A stretch of 64,000 nt of DNA from Puccinia triticina (taxonomy: Eukaryota > Basidiomycota > Pucciniomycetes > Pucciniales > Pucciniaceae). Below the pieces are notes generated by a model. The model did not search any database, was not told the origin of the DNA, and worked only from the letters and a program-made list of their open reading frames with translations. Below are positions 45,526 to 57,660 of the stretch, one piece after another; within the stretch, counting starts at the first letter, position 1; each line of letters begins with the position of its first letter. The stretch spans positions 5,642,001-5,706,000 of the forward strand of contig NC_070562.1 in the NCBI RefSeq assembly GCF_026914185.1, written 5' to 3'. A program made the translations under genes and the position numbers.

Positions 45526-46326
45526 AATATTCAGTTTGCTATGATTTTGGCTATCAAAATATCCAAGATGATAGTTTGCCAATGCTTGAAAAGATTGAGG
45601 TTCTATGTGACTCACAACCAAACTTAATGGGTCTGCCTTTTTGCACACCAAAAAATTTCCCCGTGCACACCAAAACAGGTGTGCACTCCAAGGTTTTTTG
45701 GAGTGCTCAGGTGTGCACTCCAGCATTTCTTGTTGTGAAAATAGTTCTCTCCAAGTGGTTTTTGTAGTGAACTATTCTCACTCCAGGAAATACTGGGGTG
45801 CACAGAATTGCACTCCAAAAAACCTTGGAGTGCACCCTGTTGTACACTACAGCTCCAGTTGTAGAGCGGTGCCAACATTGTTTTTGCCCCGGTGTTGGGT
45901 TATGGTCAGGCCAACCGAACGCAATGTCGTACATGCCAAAGGTTCAGCCTGACCTTTCCGACCAGGTTAAATTGATGCCAAAGCACCTTTCCGGACAGGG
46001 GGGGAGGGGGGGGGGGTCAGTCTGACCATGCCAATGCCTTGGTCCAGGGTGTGTGATCTTGGTTGGATACTTAAAGGGCTGGGTGGGAAGCTGTTTGTTG
46101 CCCCAGGGGATCCAGTTTTTTCCACCCCCTCTCTCCCTGAAGGCCCCCTATTTCATTTGAGTAGGCCCCTTCATCTTGATTTCAAAAAACAAAAAATCCA
46201 AGCCCAAACAAAACTTTAAACTCACACAAAACAAAAAAACTTCAACATTGAACTCACACAACACAAAAACATTTGAACGCAATCAAAACACACAAAAAAA
46301 AATCACACAAAAACAATAATTTATAC

Positions 46327-46695
46327 AGGACCCCGGAAAGCCCCGACCAAGCTGCCTCATGTAAAATTTGCTAATTCTGGGTTTTGGATACGTGGGGAAA
46401 TTGGGGTTTTCCCAATTGGACCCGGGTTAGATACGTAGTACATGAGGAGGAGTTTATGGGAGAAAGGCCCACCAGGGCAAAAATGGACAAAAAAAGCCTT
46501 CTTTGGTTGGGAATTGAACCCAAGACCTAACTATTTGTTTTTTTTTTTCAGGCAAACCCCAAAAGATACCAAATACATTAGGAACAATCAAGTTGGATAC
46601 ATATCCTGTGATTTACATCAGGTGCATTTTGCAAAAAAAATGTCCCCCGGATACATGCTGCATGAGGCGGCTTGGTAGGGGCTCTCTGGGGTCCT
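46327..46695. mobile_element. MITE with AGGACCCC...GGGGTCCT ends
   Basis: The left AGGACCCCGGAAAGCCCC and right GGGGCTCTCTGGGGTCCT, with ACCAAGC(T/C)GCCTCATG inside, form about 37 bp of imperfect inverted repeat. The interior includes a minus-strand tRNA-like T arm (about 46505-46525: TTGGGTTCAATTCCCAA). No TSD could be fixed. Confidence 0.65.
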
Positions 46696-47158
46696 ATTCA
46701 AACTCAAACAAACCATAAACTCTGCACTGAAAAAAAAAAACTTCTTTTCAAACTTCAAGAACACAAACTTCAAAATTTTAATTTCTTCTGCCTGCAGTTT
46801 CAATGAAATGCAGCATGAAACCATGAAGTCAGTTTCTGTGAAACTGTGGTTGTAATAAACTTGGATTTGTTTTTCAGTTCTGGTCTTATTTTCTTAAGCA
46901 ATCAATCTCAGGTTCTTTAGGAACAAGGACACAGAGGGTTTGCTGGATAGCTTTTTGAACACAGTTCAGACCACACAGAGAGAGAACCAAGATGAGCATA
47001 CGAACAGATAGATCAAATTTGATTCAAAATGACAGAAATATGGAAACAGGAAGATGAGATCCCCGACTCAGCTGCGTTGCTCCCCCGGGGGTCATCGGGC
47101 ATTCTACTACATAACCAGGCAGGACCCGGCAGGAGGGAGTGCACCTCCACAGGACACG

Positions 47159-48306
47159 ATGGCGCTCAACTGCTCGATGATCACGCCGACGAACGAGCCA
47201 GTACGACTACCAGGTACTTATCTCCATCCTCATACACCAGGGAAACACCACTGACTTCTCCAACAAAACCAGGGGAAAAGATCTTCATCAGCGTCAAGGC
47301 GGTCACCATCCATCTCAATCCCACGACGCCCGGCGCAGGCACGACCAGCGAAACACCCCTCTCGCCCACCTCAGCCATCCCGGTATCAGCGGAGGACCCG
47401 AAACAGAAGGGGAAGCTGTCGCTGAGCGGGATCCTGTCTGCGATCGCCCTCAGCCCGCCCGATGACGGCTCGGCACACGGCACGGTCTACGTGACCAACC
47501 AGCGCATCCTGTTCATAGCCGACGACGCCGCCAGCCAGCCCGATCCCCCTCCTCATCCTTCTCCGCCTCCCGCTCACCCAAACCAGCCAGACCACCAGCA
47601 TCCCTCGCGTCTTCTGCCCAAGATCAACACGCTCACCGTCCCGCTCAGGAACTCCTTCGACGGCCGCTTCGTCCAGCCATGGCTCTCCGCCAACTACCAT
47701 CTCTCCACCTTCGTCCCCGTCCCCAACGGCAACCTCCCCCCTCCCCCCTCAACCGCCACCGCCCCTCACGCCGCGCTCGACTCCTTCACCCTCAAAATCA
47801 TCTTCAACGAGGGCCACGGATTCGAGTTCACTGAGGCCTTGGAAGAGGTCAAAAGGATCATGTTCCAGAGCGACAGCCAACGGCCCGCCGAACTCGAAGA
47901 ACTGCGTACGTCCTCACCACTCCCCCTCACCAGAGAGAGAGAAGGAAGCTGAGATGATATCTACACAGCCACATATTCGCCCCCGATGAGTCTCTCCGTC
48001 CCATTAGCCGGCGAAGGCGGGCCGAGCAGCAGTCTTCAGCCGGGGGACAGTTCGGCGATGACGGGGACAGAAGCAGCCGATGCGCTGCCGCCGCCGATCG
48101 ACGACTTTGGGCCGGGGGCGAGGAGAGACACGCTCCCGGAGGCCGACCTCATGCTCGCCGCCTCCATCGCCTCTCACCAGGAACACCACGAACAGATGCC
48201 CATCACGCATCTCCCGCCCAATCCTGAGATCACCGATCTTGCCCCCCCTGACCTCCCCGTCGTCCCTCCTCCTCCAAGCGACGCCCCCCCTGGATACGAA
48301 CCCTGA
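47159..48306 (+). CDS. WBP2-like GRAM-domain protein with C-terminal PPxY motif
   Basis: Exons 47159-47213, 47273-47905 and 47969-48306, with GT-AG introns of 59 and 63 nt in matching phase, give 341 residues. The N-terminus (MALNCSMITPTNEPV) leads into a PH-like GRAM fold: EKIFISVKAVTIHL, GTVYVTNQRILFIA, then after a Pro/His-rich insert LTVPLRNSFDGRFVQPWLSA and LKIIFNEGHGFEFTEALEEV. The tail has LPTYSPP and ends in PPGYEP, a PPxY ligand for WW domains. This is the layout of WBP2-type proteins, which bind phosphoinositides and WW-domain partners such as Nedd4/Rsp5 ligases. Orthologues in fungi are known only as GRAM proteins, so no symbol is given. The frame is intact and GC-rich relative to the flanks. 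Confidence 0.85.
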
Positions 48307-48816
48307 AAACCCCCGCTTCTCTTTCCTTGGCTCGACCATTCCCGAGCTTGGTTTTTTGCATCCATTCGTACCTGCTTCTCGCCCCCTTATTCTCTCTCGC
48401 CCTTCTTTCCTCCCCGCACTCTTCCGCACTTCTCATTGACATCAGCGTCGGTTCCTGATCGCGAAGGCAACAATCAAACTCACTGCAAACACTTCTCCCA
48501 AAACCGCTTGCATGCGACCACCGTCTCATCGTGTCCTGATGACCAAGAGGATCCTTGGACACGTTTCTTCACTTTTCCATCACCTGCTTCCGCCCATCTA
48601 CCCCTCCTCCTCCGCTGCGAAATCCCCACTCCCGTTATCTATTTCATACAACTTTGTTTTTCTGGTATTGTGTCTGAACAGTCTATGTATAACGTGTGTC
48701 CTGGTCTGAACCGGTTTGTCTGGTGCCCGCAATGCCATGAGGGCCCGCCCTGATGCTGTTGAGTCCGGAGCCCGGCGGAATAAAGTTGGTGGCAGCGCCT
48801 GCCCTATCATCCAGAA

Positions 48817-48919
48817 GGTCGATTAGCTTAGTCGGTAGAGCGTGGTACTAATACATCAGCAGCAGTCGTGTTCGCCATGTGAGATGCCAAGGTCATGGGT
48901 TCGATCCCCATATTGACCA
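48817..48919 (+). tRNA. tRNA-Ile (anticodon AAT) with 30-nt intron
   Basis: The acceptor GGTCGAT pairs with ATTGACC (one G-U). D stem GCTT/GAGC, anticodon stem TGGTA/TGCCA and T arm ATGGG-TTCGATC-CCCAT are all intact. The anticodon AAT is at 48850-48852, and an intron at 48854-48883 sits at the canonical 37/38 position. The discriminator is A (48919). A Pol III T-run follows at once. Confidence 0.93.
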
Positions 48920-48921
48920 TC

Positions 48922-48927
48922 TTTTTT
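48922..48927 (+). terminator. Pol III terminator of tRNA-Ile
   Basis: A run of six T begins 3 nt after the tRNA discriminator base. Confidence 0.8.
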
Positions 48928-49015
48928 CGGATGCAATTGTCGGTGACAGCTTGAGCTCAGGATTGCACTTTTTGGTCTTCTGGGAGAGAGGGACAGTCCC
49001 ACTGACCGAACTTAA

Positions 49016-49077
49016 CACAAGTCCCTCCCTGTGCTTGCGGGGCGCGAGCACCCTCCCGCTTGCGGGAGGGACTTGTG
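49016..49077. repeat. Small foldback (AAGTCCCTC family)
   Basis: CACAAGTCCCTCCC and GGGAGGGACTTGTG form a perfect 14-bp outer stem. An inner hairpin CCCTCCCGC-TT-GCGGGAGGG overlaps the right arm. Confidence 0.7.
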
Positions 49078-50149
49078 CCTAATGTCAAACATTTGGCTTG
49101 AGGCTGCCCAGCCAAATGTTGAAAAATGCCTTCTAACCCAAATATCACCGTATACCCCCCTGATTTATTCACAGCCTCCGGTATAATTAGAATCCTCTTT
49201 CATTTCTACATAATCTCAGCGGTCCAAAACAACACCTACCGCCTTCCCCTAATAAAAAGATTAATGTAAAAATTCCACCTGAGAGCCTATCCGGCCTGAT
49301 GTAGACCGGATCACCCATCCGGCCTAAACACATGAAGATAAGGTTAGACATCAGATGTCAATACCCTTTTATGTGTATCACTGCCGCAAGCCACCTAAAT
49401 TCTGTATTGATGAGAGACCTGTCATTCTTAAGTCAATACTGAAAAAACCCGTGAGAGTGTGTCCAACCTTGACCTTTGGATGATCCGATGGCTTCATTGC
49501 ATAGCTCAAGACAACCCCTCACAGGAATGGCCACTGAGCGGCGAGTTTGGGACAAATTTAATTGAAAAAATATGTACAAAAAAGCTGAGAAGCAGGGCTA
49601 CAACATGGTATAGGAGGCTTTGAATTTTGTGCTGATAGAAATGAGTAAAAGAGATGTAAACACAGAAATCATGATTTTCCATGTAAATATCTCTCAGCCT
49701 CAGGCGAAGATTGGGACATTAGTCCTAAGCCTCTCCTTCGGAGACGCTTTGCGCCTCCTCGGAGAGGCTTAGTTAAGCTTGCCCACTGACAGCGAACTTA
49801 ACCCAAGTCCCTCGCTGCTGCGGGCGTCTGGTCTTGCAAAGCAAGCCTCCAATAGCCCTTGGCAGGAGGGACTTGCACCGTACCTCCCCATTCTGGCGCA
49901 CGGAGAATGGGTTTTTCACCCCTCTTTTCACCTTTCCCCTAAAGCTGTAACCCGAATCCCGCACCCCGGGTGTTGGTCCACGGGTTGAATCTCTGAGACC
50001 ACCCAAACACCTGGGTGGTTGTGCAGCACATATTGGAGGGTCAAGAGCAATTAGGAACAAGCACATTTTCCTCACCTAGAGGCCAAGCCGGATGTTGAGA
50101 TTCATTCCTGGACCTACATTGCATCAATCCTGAGCCAGCTGTTGGCGAG

Positions 50150-50677
50150 TGGCCCAGCGGGCCGGCCAGTATCCCATCCAGCAGCCCTACCCGCATCCCG
50201 CCCCCCGCCACCACCGGAGCAGCACCCTTCACCCGTCTTCCCATCCGACGCTACCGGCCCCATGATCCTCCTCCTTTGGGAGAGAAGGACCCGATGTGTC
50301 GGCCAGCAAAGAAGGCCGCCAAGCCGGTCAAAGCAACCTGCATTGTGTCCAAAAAACAGCGCCAAAACGCAATCCAAGGCGGCTTCGGAAGCCTAGTGGA
50401 GATCCTTTGAGCGGGGGAATCCCAGTCGGGCATCTCCATTGCCACGCCCAACCCGCCTCTGCCTGCCTCCTCAGCCACACCAATTTCCGGGTAGAACAAC
50501 ACCAAGAAGCCTAAGACCGGCGGCCGCGGAAGAAGAGGCGAGATCAAGACCGGCGCCAATAAGTCCGTAATCCTCAAACAGGCAGCCGAGTTTGTCGTCT
50601 GGATGGCCAACGGTAACTCCACCCTGTCCTCCAAAATCTCCCGTCTCAAAAACATCCTCCTCAGCCATTGCATCCAG
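50150..50677 (+). pseudogene. bHLH transcription-factor-like gene fragment with two stops
   Basis: One frame runs through a Pro-rich lead (IPPPATTGAAPF, GEKDPMCRPAKKAAKPVKAT), a basic/helix-1 segment KKQRQNAIQGGFGSLVEIL, TGA at 50408-50410, a loop region, TAG at 50492-50494, and a helix-2 segment TGANKSVILKQAAEFVVWM followed by a heptad-like stretch LSSKISRLKNILL. The fragment ends at a possible GT donor (50678). The basic-H1-loop-H2 order and the Lys-Ser-x-Ile-Leu-x-x-Ala motif fit bHLH or bHLH-zip proteins. The critical basic Glu cannot be seen. It lies inside the TIR element at 49792-52211. Confidence 0.5.
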
Positions 50678-51414
50678 GTTCAGCTTCTCTCTCCTCCTCA
50701 AAAGGGCCCCCGTTGGCATGCCATGTCATACCCTCTCTACCATGGTTGGCCTGCCTGTGCGCCATGCTTGGTGTTTCCCCCCTGTCTCTTTCTCTTTTGC
50801 CTTACTGGGGCTTGTTTCTTAATTCTTTGGTTTTCTTTCTCTTCCTTGAGTCTCTCTATCCATCTCTCTCCACCATCTGCCCCGCTCCATCCTGCAGTCG
50901 TAATGTGTACCAGCGCCCACCCCGTTCATTCTTTTTCTTTGTCTGCTTGTATCCTGCTGTTTCCGTTTATTTTTCTTTTTGCATGGTATGTGTGTGTGTG
51001 GTTGGGTGGGTTTCTTTGCAGAACTTGAAAAAAAAGCTTAAGCACCCGGGTGGTTTGGTCTACACCCGGGTGAACTCGGATACGGGCCTTGGGATGGGAG
51101 TGACCCCCCATCCCAAACCCCGGGTTATACCTTTACTTTCCCCTTGTACCTCCCTGATTCCATAAGCTTTTTTTTTTGCTACAGATCAGCTCAACATACA
51201 AGTGCTGAGCCTTGTATTTTTTTTCTTTATGTACTGATAGAAGTAAGTCTTGAAAAATTAAACAAGACAAATAAACTTTAAGACTGTTACCAAGTCTATG
51301 ACCCAGACTTGCAGAAATCAATCACAAAATGAGAGCACAGAATCTCTGATTAATACATAGCGTGTTTGACACGCAGCTAGCTTGAGGACTGTGCTTGCTA
51401 GTCCGGTATGTGCC

Positions 51415-51826
51415 GGTTATTGAGAGGACTCAACACTCTCAATGACCGTATGTGCCGGTCATCGAGAGGATAAAACCCTCTTGATGAACGGTACAGTACC
51501 GGTCATTGAGAGAGTTTAGTCCTCTCTCTCAATGACCGGTACATACCGGTCATTGGGAGTGTCAAGTCCCCTCAATGCCCGGTTGATCCCGGTCATCAAG
51601 AGTGTTGAGTCCCCCTGATGGCCGGTCTGTACTGGCCATTGAGAGTATTGAGTCTCCTCAATGACCGGTCTGTGCTGGTCATTGAGAGGGCTGTATCCCC
51701 TTGATGACCGGTTGATCCCGGCCACCAAGATTGTTGAGTCCCCTCAATGACCAGCACAGACCGGTCATCAAGAGGTTGTACACATCCCTTCAATGAACGG
51801 TCTATACCGGTCATCCAGGGTGTTGT
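51415..51826. repeat. Array of alternating CCGGTCATTGAGAGG / CCTCTCAATGACCGG units
   Basis: About a dozen short units in alternating orientation, so that neighbouring units form hairpins. The same words make up 26730-27040 and 33620-33875. Confidence 0.8.
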
Positions 51827-52219
51827 ACGTTGACTGTAAGTCAAAAAAAATATGTATGTATTAAGTCATTGAGCACAGATCAGCACGGATCCCTTCTGTT
51901 ACTTGGCTTCAGTAAGCTCCAAGATTCTATTTACTTTGATAATTTATTTAACCTTGAAGAGGTGATGTAACACAACTCAGATTGTGTGGGATGACACACA
52001 AGATGCAAGGCTTTGTGCCAAGCAAATTTTTAGGCTTTTAAGTTTTGAGGGCAAGAAACTGTGATGCTTTGGAGAAACCACCCAGCCAAACTCAGAATCT
52101 TGGCACGCCAAAAAGGGGCGATAGCGCGCAACTCCCTCCTGCCGAGGGCTATCGGAGGCTTGCTTTGCAAGACCAGACGCCCGCAGCAGCAAGGGACTTG
52201 GGTTAAGTTCGCACTGACG

Positions 52220-55150
52220 GACCTGCTGAAGGTAAATCAAAGGAGTATGTATGTATTCACATAGTCTTTTTCTTCTGATCACATTGCTGTATGCAACCCC
52301 TAGCTTAACCAAGCCTCTCGAACGGAGGGTCCAGGGGACCCCGCCTGGAGGGCTCTCCGTAGGAGAGGCTTACTGGCTATCCCCTCAATTTTGGCGGGAG
52401 CAGAATTGATATTTAGTGCAAAAAAATAAAAACAATCCTATCAAGTGTAATAGATAGACAGTCTTTTAGCCTTTCTGTTTGTGCACATTTTGGCATCTAT
52501 GCCAACCTCTCAAACAAAAAACCCCAATCCCTAGTGGCAAAAGTATCCTGGACTCTAGTTTGAGGTAGCAAAAAAAAATTCAAAACCATGTATTGGGTTC
52601 TGAAGATCCATCTGTGGATGCGCATTTGCTGACACGGACTTTCTGGTGATTGCCAACTTTGTTTGTTCCACCCACAAGGTGTACACAAATTAATACGGAG
52701 TCGTGACAAGAGAGGGGTTGATGGAATGCTTCTTTCCCTGACTAACCAGAAGCTTTTGGACCTCAGAAACAATTAAAACTGGTGCTTCAAAGATGTCTGG
52801 CCAGAGCTGGCCAGAGCGTAGCAAGGTGATCTCAGGATACTAAATATCAAAGATCTACAACCTGGAAAGCCTGCAAATTGATGGATCCGCAGGATCTACA
52901 AGCAATGCAGGTTTGTGAATCCTTGTGCAGGTCCGTTTAAAGGGCTTCAACAAAGTTGTAAGACCTTTAAACCAAGTTGAAGCCCTTTAAACCAAGGTTT
53001 AAAGGTCTTACAGCTTTGTTGAACCCTTCAAACCAAGGTTTAAAATAAAAGCCTTAAACCTTTTGTTGGACTTTCATCACTTCCTTCTGCCTACTGATCC
53101 CAGTGTCACTCTGCATCCTCCCTGTTTGTTGACCACATGCTCTCCTTTTAGCTCATGTCATGTTATTCTATCTTCTTAGCTTGTGACCTCGATCCCTGAC
53201 CTGATGTTGTGCTTAGCTTTCATGATCTACTGTGTCCGTTATGTGCGCGCGTGCTTGGTTTGTGATAGTATGAATGTCACCTGTTTCATTGTCCCAAGTT
53301 CCATCACCTTCCATCACCTTACATTATTTTTCTTTGCATATTCATTGTGTTCCAAACCACAAGTCTGCCCTGTGTACTTAGCCTATATCTGCCATAGCCT
53401 AGTTCAGCGCCATCAACTTCATTGGTTCTTCTTCTTCATTATCCGTGCCTCCAATCCGAGCCGATCCGGTGAGCTCTTATCCCCTCACTGTCCCTTCTCG
53501 GGCCTAAAGGCTCATCTCAGTGCTTTATTTGTGCAATGGTCTTCACTTGAAATCCCTTCACCTTTGCTTAAGAAAAACTCCACCACAGAGCTATCTGACA
53601 TTTGTATCCATGGGCCTCCCAAAATAAAATAAAAATACATTGCCACACGGGTGCTATTTGGGGTTTTGGGAGCCTTGGGAGCTTTTTGGTGTTTTTATAA
53701 TGCTCATTTATGCCACTAGCAAACAGGGCCTTGGATTGGGGGTGGGTGTGAAAGATACCAAGAGATCACAAGTGTAAAAACCACAAGAAATGAAAGAATG
53801 CCAACAAAACCATCCTTTTTTCTTTTTTTCATCAAAAATAGACAAGCTGCTGATCATGAGTTCTGTAGGAAGGAAGTCTGAAGCAGTGATGATGATCAAA
53901 TTTGATAGCAAGTAAATCATAATCTCCAGGGCTATTGGTGCTGCATCTCAAGATCAGCCTGTAAGATCTGGTTGCAATGTGGGGGCCAAAGGGGGAGGTG
54001 TTGACCAAGGCTACCACCAACAAGGTGTGCAGAAGCATTTTCGAGCAGTGGTAGGTGTAGATCAACGCTGGATGGGCCCCATTGGACATCTTTGGCAATA
54101 AGTGGTGAGCAAGTAAGCCCATGATTTGCTCCCGGAGATGCTTGTGCTACTTTTGCTGTAATCAGTGCTCTTTCTCATCAAGAATGGGAACAATAATAAT
54201 TTCAAAGTGGTTGGCAGCATTATTCTTGAGAAGAAGCCTGCGTGGGCTTTGGAGTCCCAGTAGCTTTAGGGGTAAATCTCCTTGTCAGATTACTTGATAA
54301 GTTGGCAAGGTAAGTTGAGTAAATCCTTTGGGTTATTAGTGCTTGAGCATGCGTGGCCAAGGTTGGCCTTGGTGACAAGGATGCCAATGTACGGCTGGAG
54401 ATGGCAGCGCTGGATGCTACTCATCCACATATTCTCCTTCCCGTGGATTCTGAGAGAAATAAAAGGAGATTATGATTCCTGTGAGTTCTCCGATTGATAT
54501 AGGGCAGTATTTTGGTGCTTGTTCTTTGAGAGTGGGGGACAAGGAAAGGCCATCCACGGGCAATAGCAGGAAAGAAGGTGTTAAGATAGTGTATCATATT
54601 CTTATAGAGTTGTATGCTTCTACTCCATAAACCCACAAGCTGGCCCATATCATGTACCATCTTATGTAGTCCAGTCCCTGTCTCAGTTGTTTTCTCTTTC
54701 ACTTCACTGAATGATTATTATACATTGACTCAATGCTCCTGGACTATGTCCTTGACATCTTGTCATCTCTCACTTAGTCTTCATGTCACCCAAGTTCCCC
54801 TCAACAGAAGGCGGGTAGTTTGAGTGCGTCGGGGTCAATGGGAGGCCACTATCTGGTGGGGGGAGGGATTGCCGGGCAGGGAAGGCGGCCTGGGTGGCAT
54901 GTTCATGAAAAAAGACATGCAGGATCCGGGGTTTCTTGTGGACAAGATCATGCTGGTGACTGTTGACTGGCAGATCCAAGGATAGTGGGAGTTTGTCAGC
55001 CCTTGGCTAGTCCAGACAGTGCCAAGGCTGAAACTGCACGCGCCGCAGAAGAACTGTGCACGCATAGTGCCGCTCCAAGCACAGCATGCGCCAAAGAAAA
55101 CAAGTGCGCGCGTAAGCGCAACTGAGTAGATTGCCATTGGGTGTCATACC
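52220..55150. other. No supported gene; one foldback at 52933-53035
   Basis: AAAGGGCTTCAACAAAG...AAGACCTTTAAACC is mirrored by GGTTTAAAGGTCTTACAGC...TTGAACCCTTCAAACC (52933-53035). 53183-53632 (149 codons) has two hydrophobic stretches but no family motif. Confidence 0.35.
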
Positions 55151-55171
55151 TGTCTGGGTAACACTCACGGG

Positions 55172-55280
55172 TTGTCGAGCTTGAGTGAGCACAATCCACG
55201 CAAATGTTCCACGCGTGGATTTAGTTTGTCAAGCTTGAGTGAGTACAATCCACGCGAATGTTCCACGCGTGGATTTAGTT
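55172..55280. repeat. 55-bp tandem duplication, each unit with an ATCCACGC hairpin
   Basis: TTGTCGAGCTTGAGTGAGC / TTGTCAAGCTTGAGTGAGT start two head-to-tail units. Both contain ATCCACGC...GCGTGGAT. A TATAAAG at 55334 and GC/CT-rich sequence follow, so this could be the promoter part of a solo LTR. Borders were not found. Confidence 0.6.
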
Positions 55281-56006
55281 CAAACAAGAACGTCGTGAAG
55301 ACACAACAACTAAGTACGGCCTTCATATTTGGCTATAAAGACCTGGGGCCTCCGCCCCACAAAAGGTACACTAGATTATATTTTAGATTACTACGCCCGT
55401 CATCCTTGTTTGATAAAAACAACCGGGGCTTTTATCTAGCTACATCTCACTTCCTCTTATACCTTCAAGACCTTTCTTCTTTTTCCCTCCTTGCCTCTGC
55501 CTCTGCCGTCACTTCCGCTACCACCATTACCAGCTCTCCCTTCTTTCTGCTTATTTCTACTCGCTACCGTACCCGGTAAGCTAGAGTTCCTTTATATGAA
55601 CCTTCTCAGGTTCAGGTACGACTCAGATCTACCAGCCCCTCCACCGGAGGCGCAGCTTTCTCCTCCCACACTGCGGTTGAGTTGACCATGCTTTCATCTT
55701 TAGGAACTCACCACTTGTTCTTTTCTATTCAGGGCTTCACCACTTTAGAGACGCGCCCTGACAGAGTTGGAGCTGTGGGGTTGGTGGGTGGTTAGGGACA
55801 AGTGTTTTGAGTAGCTTGTTTGGAATCTCATCATCTTCCAGCAGTGTTTCAATGCTTTTTGTCCTGGAGCTGCTTGTCAAGCTCCTGATGGTTGACAAAG
55901 AGGTTGCACAAGGGGCCAATGATCATGCGGCTAGGCTTGTTGGCCAAACAGTGCTGGAGTGCAGGATTGGTCCCTTGGAACGTCATTCTGGGAAGTTGGC
56001 AATCCA

Positions 56007-56596
56007 AACTTAGCTAAGTCCCTCAATCAGAGGTGTACAAGTGCTGTTGCAAAGCAATCCTCCAAAGGGGGGACTGACACCCAACCTCACAAAACAGTGG
56101 CAGCAGAAGTGTGTTTTTGACCTTTTGTTATGTTTTGTTCTGTAGCAGCTACACAAACGTACTTGAGGCCAAGTGAGCTACCCCAAAAGATGCGCAAGAA
56201 GCATGGCTCTCTGACCACTTCTTTTTTTTATATATTTTTAACACCTAAACCTGATTTTTAAATAATTATACAACACAAGACATTTGAATGCCTTATTGCA
56301 AGTGCTAGCAGATGTTTTAGTGCATGTTTTTCTGAAACCTGACTGCTGAACTCCAACTTCTTGATAATAACACGCATGGTGGAAGGGCAGATGCAGGCAG
56401 ACAACTCTGTCTACTCAGATTTTCAATTGCTTTTACCTGAGTCAAGATATAAAGGGTTGAAGTTTTTGAAAGTTTTCCCCAGCCAAATGGGATTTCTGCT
56501 GCCTACTGTTTTGCAAGGTAGGGTGTAAGTCCTTCCTTTGGAGGGTTGCTTTGCAACAGCGCTCGCGCGCCTCCGATCAAGGGACTTAGCTGTAAG
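56007..56596. mobile_element. MITE with about 115-bp TIRs (AAGTCCCTC family)
   Basis: The left AACTTAGCTAAGTCCCT...GTGCTGTTGCAAAGCA and right TTGCTTTGCAACAGCGC...AAGGGACTTAGCTGTAA are inverted with scattered substitutions for about 115 bp. The inner pair is ACAAAACAGTGGCAGCAG / CTGCTGCCTACTGTTTTG. It has no coding capacity. Confidence 0.75.
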
Positions 56597-56740
56597 AATT
56601 TGGATAACTTAAATGTAGATTACTCATAAGTTATAGATGCTAAATACAATTTTTGTTGATAATAAAAGAAAGAGATGTTATACCTTAAAGGCAGATGTGT
56701 TCTGCTTAGAGATTTAAAGATAACAAATAATAGTATATAG

Positions 56741-56903
56741 TTATGGTATTCAAAATTGCATATGCCACTATTTACATAAAATCATAAAGCCAATTTTGGC
56801 TGGGAGATGTCAGCATGCATAAAACTTTAAGTGACATCTCCCAGCCAAAATTGCAGTTTACAATTTTATGTAAAAAAATCTTATGCAATTTTGAATACCA
56901 TAA
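56741..56903. mobile_element. Foldback MITE, 163 bp
   Basis: TTATGGTATTCAAAATTGC and its inverse close the element. The inner arms CCAATTTTGGCTGGGAGATG are mirrored. GTATATAG / GTATTTAG outside is an 8-bp TSD with one mismatch. Confidence 0.75.
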
Positions 56904-57660
56904 GTATTTAGGCCAAGAGATGATTGATGATTTATTCTAACTTGATGAAAAATAAGAAAAGAATAAATATTGATTAGTCTTATTTTATCATCCGATAAAC
57001 TCATTGATCAATTCAAAGTAAAGGCTTTTTACTTAACTGATTTTTAGAAAACCTTAAGATCACTTGTCTAGTGATTTATTGTTGTTCTTGCTGCGCCTGA
57101 ACAACAGTTAACTTAATTGATCATTAGTATTGTTTTCTTTCTTTTTGAAAGAACAATAAAACATTCTTGTATTACTCACAATCTTTGGTGAAGTAATATG
57201 ATCAATGAGTTTACAATTGAATGATGCATTGAGTGATGATGACAAGCTGTTCTTGATTCAACGAGAAGATGAAGATGATCAGTTATGATCACTCCTGACC
57301 ATGTAGAATCATTGACTCACCTCGAGTTCAAAGATCTACAGTCTTTCTCATCCGAGATAACATTGATCATCATGTTACTCTTTGGCACACAAGCAAATCG
57401 CTTGGCTCCCGGCTGTTCTACATCAGAACCTGCCGAACCTATTGTGAAAGAACCATTTCAGTTCTTTCTAACCTTGTGAGTGTGTACACATCGTACAACT
57501 CACCTGGGTATTTCCTTAAGAGGTTCCGCGCCAGAAGGCGAAAACCAACATTAGCTAAGTAAAAGTTCGTCGCCGAGCGGTCATCATTAGGAGATCCAAG
57601 TCCCTCCAAGCCTCAAGGTTTAGGTGGTTCACGCGACCTCCTCGGAGTAAAGACTAAACA

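Larger units (their letters stand above)
49792..52211. mobile_element. 2.4-kb TIR element carrying a gene fragment
   Basis: The left end GCGAACTTAACCCAAGTCCC and its reverse complement at the right continue for about 85 bp of inverted repeat, including GCTGCGGGCGTCTGGTCTTG. Outside lie CACTGACA (49784-49791) and CACTGACG (52212-52219), an 8-bp TSD with one mismatch. The interior holds a bHLH gene fragment, pyrimidine-rich DNA and a TCATTGAGAGG array, but no transposase. The AAGCCTCTCC / GGAGAGGCTT hairpins just outside both ends belong to another family. Confidence 0.65.

Noticed and set aside
53183..53632. 149-codon ORF as a membrane or secreted protein gene
   Set aside because: Hydrophobic stretches come from T/C-rich DNA. 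There is no splice chain, motif or start context.
55160..55690. Complete solo LTR
   Set aside because: A TATA box and CT-rich tract are present, but no TG...CA borders or TSD could be located.
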